Source: Methylocystaceae bacterium UBA5192 (GTDB lineage Bacteria > Pseudomonadota > Alphaproteobacteria > Rhizobiales > Beijerinckiaceae). From it: a stretch of DNA of 64,000 nt. The notes beneath the pieces are model-generated. The model saw nothing but the letters and a program-made list of their open reading frames with translations. It was not told the DNA's origin and searched no databases. Of the stretch, positions 18,982-27,103 are shown piece by piece (the first letter of the stretch is position 1; every line of letters starts with the position of its first letter). The position numbers and the translations under genes are program-made. Location of the stretch: assembly GCA_002412985.1 (NCBI GenBank), contig DHWC01000036.1, forward strand, positions 21,780 through 85,779. Direction: 5' to 3'.

Positions 18982-19578
18982 ATGTTTATTCTTAGATATT
19001 CAAAGGCTTCTCCTTATGCGCGTAAGGTGCGCATCTCTGCAGATATTTGTGGTCTCACTAATTTGATCTCAATCAAAGAGACGGATACAAAAGACCCAAC
19101 TAATCGCCTAAGAGATGAGAATCCCTTAGGTAAAATACCTGTGCTCATTCTTGAGGATGGAACAGCGCTTTATGATAGTCGAGTTATCATTGATTATCTC
19201 GACGTCTATAGCGGCGGTGGAAAGCTTATTCCCCAAGATACAAACAGAAAATTTGAGGCGCTAAAATATCAATCTCTTGCAGATGGTATAAATGATGCGG
19301 CATTGATTATTCGACATGAGATCGCCGTGCGACGGGCTGAACTGCGCGACGATGAATTTATTCTATATCAGCAAGAAAAAATTGATCGCGCATTGAGTGC
19401 GCTTGTAAAATCGCCTCCGCAAGGGCCTCTAAATATAGGCCATATTGCTGTTGCATGCGCTCTAGGCTATCTCGACCTGAGATTTGAAGGTAAATGGCGC
19501 TCTACTTCACCTTCGCTTGTTGATTGGCTCGCTGATTTTTCCACCGCTGCGCCGTCATTCAAGGAGACGGCTCTATGA
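18982..19578 (+). CDS. Glutathione S-transferase family protein
   Basis: A 198-residue GST. The N-terminal thioredoxin-like domain begins MFILRYSKASPYARKVRI, with Ser at the position that activates glutathione in many bacterial GSTs; the cis-Pro is in GKIPVL and the glutathione gamma-Glu contact in LYDSRVI. The C-terminal helical domain (residues 85-198) includes IAVACALGYLDLRF with the N-capping box region. No neighbour hints at a substrate. Preceded by a 150-base spacer. Confidence 0.88.
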   Translation: MFILRYSKASPYARKVRISADICGLTNLISIKETDTKDPTNRLRDENPLGKIPVLILEDGTALYDSRVIIDYLDVYSGGGKLIPQDTNRKFEALKYQSLADGINDAALIIRHEIAVRRAELRDDEFILYQQEKIDRALSALVKSPPQGPLNIGHIAVACALGYLDLRFEGKWRSTSPSLVDWLADFSTAAPSFKETAL

Positions 19579-20036
19579 CAGGATCAAATTTGACATAGGC
19601 TCTCCTTTTGATTTTGATATTTCCATATGCTGCTAATCGATTAGGCTAAGTCTATTACAAAATTAATATAGCTCATACTAAAAGCTATCAAATACAGAAA
19701 TATTTTTAGTTTGAATATTATGCTTGTTCGTTATCTTAGTAAATTAGGCTAGATCAATTTTTAAAAAATAGTAGAGTCAATTGATGCTTGGTATTGGGGC
19801 TATTTATATGCAGCTTGTCGTTATTTAATCGGGCGACCAAAGCATTGGTGATTATGGTTTTTAGAAATGGGCGCGAGCTAATATATTTTGATGATTAAAG
19901 AGACTTTCGGCATTAATTTTATTGATATTATTTACTGTATTTCTAAAGTGAGATAATATCATTATTTTGACAAGCGAGCAGCTCATGAATTATTTTTATA
20001 AAAAATAATGCTTTTGGGCTCAAGGGAGCATGAATA
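19579..20036. other. AT-rich spacer, no gene seen
   Basis: Very AT-rich with stop codons in all frames. The only structure noted is an AT-only hairpin, ATTATTTTT/AAAAATAAT (19989-20009), 28 bases before the cyclase start. Several TATAAT-like strings occur but none is paired with a convincing -35 box. Confidence 0.5.
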
Positions 20037-20846
20037 ATGAAAAAAAACAGAATAGCCAAAATTTTTCTTTATATTTTTCTTTTTATGCCGTTTTGGTCGT
20101 CACTGTCTCTTGCAGATGGAGGAATTGATTTTAATAAGTTTCACATTGTTGATTTAACGCATGTCTTTGACGCCACCACAATTGCCTGGCCGACTGAAAA
20201 GTCAGGTTTTGAACTGAAGCCCTCGTTTAAGGGGGTTACGAAGTCAGGATTTTTCTACTTTTCAAATACATTTTGCTCGCCAGAGCATAGTGGCACACAT
20301 TTGGACGCGCCTATGCATTTTGCACAGGGGCGTTGGACAAGTTCCGACATTCCAGTGGAGCGTTTTGTTGGACCGGCGGTTGTCGTTGATATCTCCCGCC
20401 AAACAGCAAACAATGCTGATTATCGATTAAGCCGTGAAGACCTTAATGATTGGGAGAAGGCTCACGGCAAAGTGCCAAGGGACGCTATATTTTTACTCCG
20501 TACAGGTTGGAGTCAAAAATGGCCTGAGCGTAAGGCCTATCTTGGAGATGATACGCCAGGGGATGCAACAAAATTACATTTTCCCTCTTATGGTTCTGAG
20601 GCCGTTTCGTTCCTCATCCAAGAAAGAGGCGTACGGATGATCGGCGTCGATACGGCGAGTATCGATTACGGACAATCTCAAGATTTTATTGTTCATCGAC
20701 TTGTTGGCGCAGCGAATGTGCCGGCGCTTGAAAATTTGACCGATTTAGAAAAACTCCCTGCGACAGGCGCTACTATTGTCGCCTTGCCAATGAAGATTGG
20801 CCTAGGATCTGGCGCGCCAACCCGCGTGATCGCTTTTTATCCTTGA
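20037..20846 (+). CDS. Secreted cyclase family protein (kynurenine formamidase-like)
   Basis: A 269-residue protein with a cleavable signal peptide (MKKNRIAKIFLYIFLFMPFW, cut after LSLA). The mature part is a cyclase-family metal hydrolase: the zinc motif HSGTHLDAPMHF is complete, with an upstream DLTHVF and a downstream GVDTASIDYG. Relatives include arylformamidase (KynB) and isatin hydrolase; secreted forms are less common, and the substrate is unknown. AAGGGAG lies eight bases before the ATG. It stands alone between spacers. Confidence 0.87.
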   Translation: MKKNRIAKIFLYIFLFMPFWSSLSLADGGIDFNKFHIVDLTHVFDATTIAWPTEKSGFELKPSFKGVTKSGFFYFSNTFCSPEHSGTHLDAPMHFAQGRWTSSDIPVERFVGPAVVVDISRQTANNADYRLSREDLNDWEKAHGKVPRDAIFLLRTGWSQKWPERKAYLGDDTPGDATKLHFPSYGSEAVSFLIQERGVRMIGVDTASIDYGQSQDFIVHRLVGAANVPALENLTDLEKLPATGATIVALPMKIGLGSGAPTRVIAFYP

Positions 20847-21008
20847 TGAAGCGCTCACGCCAAATCTAGGATTGGTTTTACGACGCGCAGGTAATTTCTT
20901 ATTAACCATCTCAGCTGGGAGAGAATAATTTCTGTATCTGGTCTTTTTTCTATCACTATTTTTTTTAATTTATAAAGCTCGTGTGAGCTGTCCTGGAGTT
21001 GTGCTCTG

Positions 21009-21521
21009 ATGATTTGTAAATCTAATTTGGCCATTGCTTCAGCCATTTCAGCAGGTCTTCTCCTCTCTGGCTGCGCTGGAACAGGGCCGGCTATGCCCCA
21101 AATACCCGTGATGCCCGGTAAGGGAAAATCCTACACGGTCTTTCAAAAAGATGATGCTTACTGTCAAAATGCAGCACAAAACGCTATTGGAGGACAATCG
21201 CCTGGCGTAGCAAGCAATAGCGAAGCCTTGGGTAGCGCCGTTGTTGGAACGGGTCTAGGCGCAGCCACAGGCGCGCTCATTGGCGCTGCAGCAGGAAATC
21301 GGCCAGGAACGGGCGCTGCGATTGGGGCAGGCTCAGGCTTGTTGTTGGGCAGCGCGGTCGGTCAAGGACGCGCAAGCGCTGCAGGTAACTCAATCCAGTC
21401 TCGGTATGACACGGTTTATGCGCAATGCATGTCGGCAAAGGGCCATCAGGTCGGCGTGGGCGTGAATGCTGCGCCAGTTTATAATAGCGGGCCTGTTTAT
21501 GGCGGTCCGATTTATTACTAA
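21009..21521 (+). CDS. Glycine-zipper outer-membrane lipoprotein
   Basis: A 170-residue lipoprotein with signal peptide and lipobox LLSGC. Mature part: a Pro-rich stretch, KDDAYCQNAAQNAI with a cysteine, then a glycine-zipper segment (GLGAATGALIGAAAGNRPGTGAAIG, roughly residues 75-120), and a Tyr/Gly/Pro-rich tail ending GGPIYY. Similar YMGG/glycine-zipper lipoproteins occur in many Hyphomicrobiales. The glycine zipper suggests a membrane-inserted or oligomeric state. Function unknown. CTGGAG lies 10 bases before the ATG. Confidence 0.75.
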   Translation: MICKSNLAIASAISAGLLLSGCAGTGPAMPQIPVMPGKGKSYTVFQKDDAYCQNAAQNAIGGQSPGVASNSEALGSAVVGTGLGAATGALIGAAAGNRPGTGAAIGAGSGLLLGSAVGQGRASAAGNSIQSRYDTVYAQCMSAKGHQVGVGVNAAPVYNSGPVYGGPIYY

Positions 21522-21585
21522 TTCAGTAGGCTCTCTGCGCCTAAGCGACTAACCATTACCTGTAGCTAGGATCGGGTTCAGAGAA

Positions 21586-21768
21586 TTATTTCAATGAAGA
21601 GGGAGAGACATGCTGATCGATGCCGCTCAGACGTTCTTGGAGCTTGTCCAATAAGCGGATGATTTCAGAGGGCGCGGCATCAGTAGGGTCAACTTGAAAC
21701 TGCTGACGTAACCCACGTTTAATGAGACCTGCGACGTCGATTTTTGATGTGCTTTCTAAAACTTCCAT
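21586..21768 (-). CDS. NepR-like small protein (candidate anti-sigma factor of the general stress response)
   Basis: A 60-residue soluble protein. Residues 15-43 (IKRGLRQQFQ to LLDKLQ) fit, without a gap, the NepR pattern as I recall it: I-x-x-x-L-R-x-x-Y/F, a Pro nine residues on, then LL-x-x-L. NepR binds the ECF sigma factor EcfG and releases it when PhyR is phosphorylated. An EcfG-type promoter lies about 65-90 bases upstream, as expected for the autoregulated stress regulon. Against it: neither ecfG nor phyR is adjacent. If not NepR, it is an unknown EcfG-controlled small protein. ATG at 21768 has only a weak site (ACGGG). Confidence 0.55.
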   Translation of the reverse strand: MEVLESTSKIDVAGLIKRGLRQQFQVDPTDAAPSEIIRLLDKLQERLSGIDQHVSPSSLK

Positions 21769-21833
21769 TTTGAACCCGTAATGTGGTCAATAGTGCTGTG
21801 ACGCTCTTTACGCGGATTAACTATCGCTGGGTT

Positions 21834-21858
21834 AACGTTTAAACCTGTAAAGCGTTCC
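21834..21858 (-). promoter_or_regulatory. EcfG-type general stress response promoter
   Basis: On the minus strand GGAAC (21858-21854), exactly 16 bases, then CGTT (21837-21834). This matches the alphaproteobacterial GGAAC-N16/17-CGTT consensus in full. It points at the NepR-like gene, giving a leader of roughly 60 bases. Confidence 0.75.
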
Positions 21859-22636
21859 CTTAAGGGTTAAAAATACATAAGTTATTGATAATAAAATAAT
21901 TTTATTGTCTTATAAACAGTCCTAACCATTCTTTAGACAAAAAATCCTCTTTATTCATTGTACACTTGATGAATGCTTACAAAGGAACAATAGCTTTATA
22001 AGCAGCGCTAAGTGAGGGCTGACCTAGCTCAATCCTAAGCGATGATTATCCCTTGGCTTGAGCCTAGAAGGTTGCAAATAGGCTTTGGCTCGCGGGGGAA
22101 TAAAAATAATTAGTCATGAATGGGGTGAGAGCAGAGCAAATTATTTTTTCTCAATATCAGCAAAAAACTTATTAAATGCTTGGTTATTTATTAAATTAAT
22201 CAATATATTTTTGAATGAGTTCGATAAAATATAAAATCATATTTCAAGATAAGAAACTGCACGATGTTTAACATTTTAAAGGATCTGCGTATCGGTCAGT
22301 CTAATATGCGAAGCGCATTGGCGCGATAGCTTGTAAGAATGTTTTATTGTCAGTTGACCCACTAATAGTGAATTATTACCGGCTTTTTTGATTATCAGCT
22401 ATTAAGATGATTGTAAGTTGACATTTTAGTCAACCTTGCAGAAGGGAGATATACTCCTAGTCTGAAGTATTTTTTTATTTTATTTTATTTTTCCTATTGT
22501 TTAATTTATCTTATTATTATATTTAATCGTGTATTCGGGTTTGAGAATAGTTTTTATTATTGACGCTTAATTAACTTTTTAATTTTTGACGTCAGTTTTC
22601 CCCCGAGTTATTTTAGATAAATACCAAGGTAAACTT
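21859..22636. other. Long AT-rich spacer upstream of the H-NS-like gene
   Basis: Nearly 800 bases with no credible gene on either strand and very high AT. One inverted repeat, GTTGAC/GTCAAC with a six-base centre (about 22417-22434), could be an operator. A TTGACA at 22418-22423 lies inside it but has no -10 box at normal spacing. Such curved AT-rich DNA is what H-NS-family proteins bind, so autoregulation of the following gene is a reasonable guess. Confidence 0.4.
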
Positions 22637-23464
22637 ATGAAAAATTCTAATCGGTTGTTTGCGAGAGCTTACAAGTCGAGATCAGCTAAATTACTCAACG
22701 CTCCATTCCACCCAAGTCTCATACAAACAGAAAATGTGGAGCTAAAAAGTGATTCGAGAAGCGTTTCGGATCGCATTGTCTCTGATCGACGAACCAGCGA
22801 GATACATAAAGAAGCCCACGCAATATTTAGTACGCATAAGTCAGATCAACAGTCGCGCCTAAGCCAAATGTCAGACGCCAGCGACTCTTCGGCAGGGGGG
22901 CGCATTCTGCCTTGCCTCTTAGAAACAAAAGCTTCAGAGAGTTTAGAGGCGGAAGACAAGTCGAATTTAAAAACGCTAAAAATCGCGGCAAAGTCGGTTA
23001 AAAAACTACCGAGAAATAAACCCGCTCTTTCAACTGTTAATAGGCCGTTACGTCCCGTAAGGGCTCAATATGTCGAAGATTTTAGGAGTTATGCGGTGAG
23101 TGAAGAATTTGCAAATTTGTCTGATCTTGAAATCCTATCAATGATCGAACGCGCGCATCGTGAAATTGCGCGCCGCAAAGACGCGGGTAAAGTAAATTTG
23201 CGAGCTGAAATTGAAGCTAAACTCGCTAAAGCCGGCCTAGATCTGGGCGACTTATTTCCTGATACGGCTAAGAAGGGGCGTAAACCAGGTAAGGCGACAA
23301 CTGGTGACGGAGAGAAAGCCTCAATCGTTAAGTATAAGGATCATGTTTCCGGAGATACCTGGTCAGGTAGAGGCGCTCATCCACCACAATGGGTTAAAAT
23401 GATTATGACCCAGAGAAACTGGACAGTTGATCAATTTAAACAATCTGGCGAATATGATGCGTGA
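22637..23464 (+). CDS. H-NS-family nucleoid protein with long N-terminal extension
   Basis: A 275-residue protein from ATG 22637 (AAGGT upstream). The C-terminal third is an H-NS/HvrA-type protein: a helical oligomerisation segment (LSDLEILSMIERAHREIARRK, about 161-181; RAEIEAKLAKAGLDL) followed by a basic linker and the DNA-binding core YKDHVSGDTWSGRG (about 233-246) and HPPQWVK. Usual family members have 100-135 residues; here about 155 extra residues precede, rich in Ser, Lys and Arg and without a recognisable fold. It likely binds AT-rich DNA. A strong terminator follows. A TTG at 22586 would lengthen it by 17 residues. Confidence 0.8.
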   Translation: MKNSNRLFARAYKSRSAKLLNAPFHPSLIQTENVELKSDSRSVSDRIVSDRRTSEIHKEAHAIFSTHKSDQQSRLSQMSDASDSSAGGRILPCLLETKASESLEAEDKSNLKTLKIAAKSVKKLPRNKPALSTVNRPLRPVRAQYVEDFRSYAVSEEFANLSDLEILSMIERAHREIARRKDAGKVNLRAEIEAKLAKAGLDLGDLFPDTAKKGRKPGKATTGDGEKASIVKYKDHVSGDTWSGRGAHPPQWVKMIMTQRNWTVDQFKQSGEYDA

Positions 23465-23507
23465 TTGCTAAGTCAATCAAGGATCTACAACCAATCAAAT
23501 TTGTAAG

Positions 23508-23537
23508 CCGGAGAGGTTATGCTCTCCGGTTTTTTTA
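23508..23537 (+). terminator. Rho-independent terminator after the H-NS-like gene
   Basis: CCGGAGAG (23508-23515), six-base loop, CTCTCCGG (23522-23529), then seven Ts. Confidence 0.92.
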
Positions 23538-23727
23538 ATGAATTACTCAAAATTGACTAATAGATAATTTTGAATTTGAGCTCTATTACCCAAGGTTAAA
23601 GCCTAGGCAGTATGAATTGTATTCAAGAATTTAAAAAATAGCCATGTAGAGTATCAAATGTAGGAGTTGACCTAATTTAGGTTAAAAGTAATAAGAGCAT
23701 CATTGTCTGTTGCTAAACGAGTTCGCT

Positions 23728-24372
23728 ATGAGAATATTTCTTATCTTGATCCTTTTTGGCGCCGCCGTAGCGGGATATATTTTTTCTAATAGTAATAACC
23801 CAAGCATACAAAAGCTTGAGACAACAATAGAGTCGTCCAAGCTTGGCGACAAAGCGAAATCTATGGTTGAGGCTGTGCGGACGCCTAAAAGCCCGGAATG
23901 TAGAAAGCTGCTTAAAAACATCGAAGATAAAACAACGGCAACAGTTCAACATATTTCCACTGAAGGACATGAAGTTTTACTTGATCATGCCCCAACTAAA
24001 TCATCTATTTCGCTGGACTGTTCTAATCCTGCTAGAATGTCTTTGACTTTTATATCAAAGGACACTGAGCCGGCAGCTGAATGGTATAAAGTTATCGCCT
24101 CAGCAAGCGACATGCTCGTTAACAAGGAGCCCGCAGCGATTATTGAAGCAGTAAAAAAATGTTTGGTTGCAGCAAAAAGTGCATCCACAACATCTGCAGA
24201 AAAGGAAATTTCAGGAATTGATGTAGATTGTTCGTTGCCCGAAAAAGATGAATCGGGATTGCTTGTGGCTATATTCCCTGCAAATCCGAAAGAATCTGAT
24301 GCAGGGGAAACAGAACCTCAGCGATTAGAGGTAAAAAAAGATAAGAAGCAAAAAGGCCATACTCATAAATAG
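23728..24372 (+). CDS. Membrane-anchored hypothetical protein
   Basis: I do not recognise this 214-residue protein. It starts MRIFLILILFGAAVAGYIFS, a signal anchor, and the rest is hydrophilic and probably periplasmic, with four cysteines (PECRKLL, LDCSNP, KKCLVAA, VDCSLP) that could form two disulphides. The tail is highly charged (VKKDKKQKGHTHK). An in-frame TTG at 23710 is an alternative start; the ATG has only a weak ribosome binding site. It lies alone between AT-rich spacers. Confidence 0.6.
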   Translation: MRIFLILILFGAAVAGYIFSNSNNPSIQKLETTIESSKLGDKAKSMVEAVRTPKSPECRKLLKNIEDKTTATVQHISTEGHEVLLDHAPTKSSISLDCSNPARMSLTFISKDTEPAAEWYKVIASASDMLVNKEPAAIIEAVKKCLVAAKSASTTSAEKEISGIDVDCSLPEKDESGLLVAIFPANPKESDAGETEPQRLEVKKDKKQKGHTHK

Positions 24373-24823
24373 AAAATTCTTTGGCCTCTACTTTAATACG
24401 GCTATCAGCTAAAGCGTCCTAAAAAAATCATTCCTGAAAAATCAAGAAGTCAGTTGTATTGATTTTTCGAATTCAATTTTAGCGAATTAAAATTGGTTTA
24501 CTTGATGTGTCTATAAAGCATTTTTTGTAAATGAAATTCTTTAGGCGTTAAAGCCTGCGTTTTACAATATTCGAGTTGTCCGAAGTCTCTCAGGGGTTAT
24601 CTAAGCTATATTCTTGAATTGTGATGCCAGAAGTGCAGGGCGTTCCCTTAATTGAAGGGGCGCAAAATAAAAAACAGCTAAGCAAGTGATATTTGCTTAT
24701 ATATAAACATTATACTTGCCTAATTTTCTGCCCAGGACAGAGAGCGCTCCTCCTATGTGCGCTAGCGCACATCCACCGCAATATCCTTAAGTTAAATATT
24801 GTTTAACCATGAGGGATATCACA
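24373..24823. other. AT-rich spacer ending in a perfect palindrome
   Basis: No gene seen. Its last 70 bases hold an 18-bp perfect palindrome, ATGTGCGC-TA-GCGCACAT (24755-24772), 52 bases before the next start codon; it could be a dimeric-regulator operator or an RNA hairpin. The rest is AT-rich and featureless. Confidence 0.45.
24755..24772. repeat. 18-bp perfect palindrome
   Basis: ATGTGCGCTAGCGCACAT equals its own reverse complement. It is GC-rich inside an AT-rich spacer and lies upstream of the small membrane protein gene at 24824. Confidence 0.7.
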
Positions 24824-25021
24824 ATGAGCTACTATTCAGATGCCACGTCAAATTATGCGTCAATTCGCCGTCAGTTTAAAGTTTCCCTAGCTTTGATCGT
24901 TGCTATGGCCTTAGCAGCCTTTATTCTTGGTTTCTGCCTGCCGGTCAGTTCGCATGTGACTGTGGTGGATAACCAGCAGGAAACGCTCTCTATCGGTCGC
25001 CTTGTAGATCTAAATCAGTAA
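24824..25021 (+). CDS. Small single-pass membrane protein, unknown function
   Basis: A 65-residue protein starting MSYYSDATSNYASIRRQFK, with one membrane segment (VSLALIVAMALAAFILGFCL, about 20-39) and a short outer domain (SSHVTVVDNQQETLSIGRLVDLNQ). ATG at 24824 is preceded by GAGGG at normal spacing; an ATG 15 bases upstream overlaps that site. The 18-bp palindrome upstream may control it. No family recognised. Confidence 0.6.
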   Translation: MSYYSDATSNYASIRRQFKVSLALIVAMALAAFILGFCLPVSSHVTVVDNQQETLSIGRLVDLNQ

Positions 25022-25129
25022 AAGACGAGGAACCGGATGATTAATGAGATTCAGTTCAATTGAAGAGACCTATTAAAACTGTTTTATTCAGTTTTTATAG
25101 CGAATTTAAGCAACGGTCGACAGGGGTTT

Positions 25130-25696
25130 TTAAAAATAAGGCCAGAGAAATCCGCGCTTTTTTTGGGCGGACAGATTTAAGTTCGCCAATCCTTCTTCAA
25201 ATTGTTTGCCGATCATTTTATCCCTTGAAATGAGCAGGTTAAAAAATTTAGAGACAAAAGTATCTCTGCCTGTGATGGACCAAACGACCACTGTTTTTGC
25301 GCCGCCTGAGTTTTCAGCGGGACTTAATGAAAAGATGACTTCATTATTGCTCTTAAAGGGGTGAAGGAGATCAAGATTAAATCGGATCTCTTTATAGGGG
25401 ATGCCTTCGATAAGCGTCATAGAGCCGGTACCGGCTTTTTTGCTGTCTGACCATTGAATTTGAGCATCGCGTCCGACAGTATTTTTACTATATGAGATCT
25501 GCGCTGTCGCATCGCTTTCGGCCCATGGCGACCAATCCTTCCAATTTTTAAGATCATTAATTAAGCTAAAAACTTTTTTTGGCTGTGCGTTGATGACAGC
25601 TGATCTTTTTACAATAAATCTCTCTGGTTGTACGACGACAAAAACTGCGATCGCCGCAAGCAAAAAATATAGGAATATTAGAAATTCGCCTGTCAT
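25130..25696 (-). CDS. SRPBCC family protein (START/polyketide-cyclase fold), membrane-anchored
   Basis: A 188-residue protein with an N-terminal membrane helix (FLIFLYFLLAAIAVFVVV) followed by an SRPBCC domain: VKRSAVINAQPKKVFSLINDLKNWKDWSPW is the typical first strand and helix, with the family's W-x-x-W-SPW. These domains bind hydrophobic ligands; the ligand here is unknown. Flanked by AT-rich spacers and convergent with the small membrane protein upstream. Confidence 0.82.
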   Translation of the reverse strand: MTGEFLIFLYFLLAAIAVFVVVQPERFIVKRSAVINAQPKKVFSLINDLKNWKDWSPWAESDATAQISYSKNTVGRDAQIQWSDSKKAGTGSMTLIEGIPYKEIRFNLDLLHPFKSNNEVIFSLSPAENSGGAKTVVVWSITGRDTFVSKFFNLLISRDKMIGKQFEEGLANLNLSAQKKRGFLWPYF

Positions 25697-26243
25697 TTTT
25701 TCAATCCATATGGAGTTATGGGCGGAAAGTATGATTTAATTATAAGAGTTTTCTTCCTAGCACGGACACGTAAAATAATTACATTTTAACTGTGTGTTTT
25801 GTCTATGTGACAAAGCGTCCATAAATTTTTTATTTAAATGATGCATTGTTTTAACGAAAAAGGGAATGCTGAAGCAACTGAGAGTAAAAAATAGATAATT
25901 GATCCTCGGTCTATTATTAGAATTATACGAGTTACCAAGCGACAATAATTTTTACAAATAGTCGTTGTGTTTTTATCGCTTGAGCGGCTGTATCGCAACA
26001 ATTCAAGCTTTACAAAAATTATTGATTTAAATTCAAGTGATAGACTTAATTTCAAAATCCATTCAAAAATGCTTTACGTCAAATAAATCATATTATTGCC
26101 ACAATTTATAAGCCTCCGCTCATTCGATATTTGGATGAAGGCAACTATTGTGAAAGGTTTATGGGGTTTACTCTACTTTGATCGTTTTTGGCGCTTGCGC
26201 CAAATGAACGAGATTGTTCCTAGTAGCGTAAGTGAGTTGCGTC
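25697..26243. other. AT-rich spacer before the W-V-W repeat gene
   Basis: No gene supported on either strand. Forty bases before the next start codon is a tight hairpin, TTTGGCGC/GCGCCAAA (26187-26204), with almost no loop and no T run, so it is not a terminator; it may be an operator or leader element. Confidence 0.4.
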
Positions 26244-26780
26244 ATGCTGAAGATGGAGCGTTTTTTTTCTTTTTTCGCATTTATGCGGCGGCATTCTAAT
26301 GCATCACTGCCATACCCACAGGCTTGGGTATGGCAAGAATATCAAGCTCGGTTTACACAAACTGACTTTGAACTTGTAATGTTACATCAGCCGCCCATAC
26401 CTATGGCATGGGTATGGTGTCATTATCGCGCAGAATTTCTTCAAACGGCTGAAGAACAGTGGCTGGTAAAGACGCCAGGTCCATCTGCCTGGGTTTGGAC
26501 GGCCTACCGTGATAAATTGTTTCAATCCGATGCTGAACATGCAGCATTGAATGCGCCGCCAGTTCCTATGGGATGGGTCTGGAGCTATTATCGCGGCGAA
26601 CTTTCTCAATCCAGCTTAGAAAAAGAACAGCTGGGTAGACACGCGCGATCTAATAACACTGTTGTTGAATTCCCTAGGAAGGCTTCTCAGTTTTATCCGC
26701 AACATATAGCCGCTTCATTAGCGGTTGGGTTCACTGGTCTTGTGCTTCTTTTCCAGGCGGTTGTCATGAATAGCCTATAA
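26244..26780 (+). CDS. Tryptophan-rich repeat membrane protein, unknown family
   Basis: A protein of about 178 residues that I cannot place. After a basic, Phe-rich start (MLKMERFFSFFAFMRRH) come four tandem repeats of 27-28 residues beginning at 26310: each has P-x-P-x-A/G-W-V-W, then Y-R/Q at +6 from the A/G, Q-T/S about +12, E at about +16, then a Leu-rich end. The W-V-W cores start at 26322, 26406, 26487 and 26571. A C-terminal membrane helix (IAASLAVGFTGLVLLFQAVVM) ends the protein. A GTG at 26232 could add four residues. The repeats have drifted in DNA but the W, Y, Q and E positions are kept, so selection is acting. Stand-alone gene with its own terminator. Confidence 0.7.
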   Translation: MLKMERFFSFFAFMRRHSNASLPYPQAWVWQEYQARFTQTDFELVMLHQPPIPMAWVWCHYRAEFLQTAEEQWLVKTPGPSAWVWTAYRDKLFQSDAEHAALNAPPVPMGWVWSYYRGELSQSSLEKEQLGRHARSNNTVVEFPRKASQFYPQHIAASLAVGFTGLVLLFQAVVMNSL

Positions 26781-26810
26781 TAGCTTTGGGCTTAGGACTG
26801 ACTATTTTGG

Positions 26811-26829
26811 GCGCCTCTTAGGCGTTTTT
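26811..26829 (+). terminator. Probable terminator after the W-V-W repeat gene
   Basis: Short stem CGCCT/AGGCG (26812-26816 and 26820-26824), loop CTT, then TTTTT. Confidence 0.6.
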
Positions 26830-27041
26830 ATCCCCGCTGCTTATTTGGCATGGAGAGATGCGACCTAAGGAGCCAGTTTCTGCAACAGAACAATTTTTTG
26901 TTATAATTTTGATCCAGAAAGAGCGTTTAGATGGGTTGATTGCTCTTTTCGCATTTCAATAGGATCGGCAACAAAATATTGTATTGATGCAGCAGGCATA
27001 TTTTAAAAAATATGTCTGCAAAATTTTATAGCTATTTAAAT

Positions 27042-27071
27042 AAAAAAGGCGGCTAAACAGCCGCCTTTTGT
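27042..27071 (-). terminator. Terminator of the rplM-rpsI operon
   Basis: GGCGGC (27048-27053), loop TAAACA, GCCGCC (27060-27065), flanked by six As and four Ts, so it works as a U-tract terminator on the minus strand and possibly on the plus strand. Confidence 0.88.
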
Positions 27072-27103
27072 TTTGTTGTTGCGAGAGGCTAATTTTATAC
27101 TGA

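Noticed and set aside
20855..21046. 63-codon frame on the minus strand, helical and charged
   Set aside because: It overlaps the start of the glycine-zipper lipoprotein antisense, has no good ribosome binding site and no recognisable family.
22418..22455. TTGACA and TATACT before the H-NS-like gene
   Set aside because: The spacing is 26 bases, far from the 16-18 needed for a sigma-70 promoter.
24616..24660. Second possible EcfG promoter (GGAAC on the minus strand near 24655)
   Set aside because: No CGTT at 16 or 17 bases spacing.
26096..26299. 67-codon frame overlapping the W-V-W gene start
   Set aside because: Different frame from the repeat gene, low-complexity Phe run comes from the T run; treated as a shadow.
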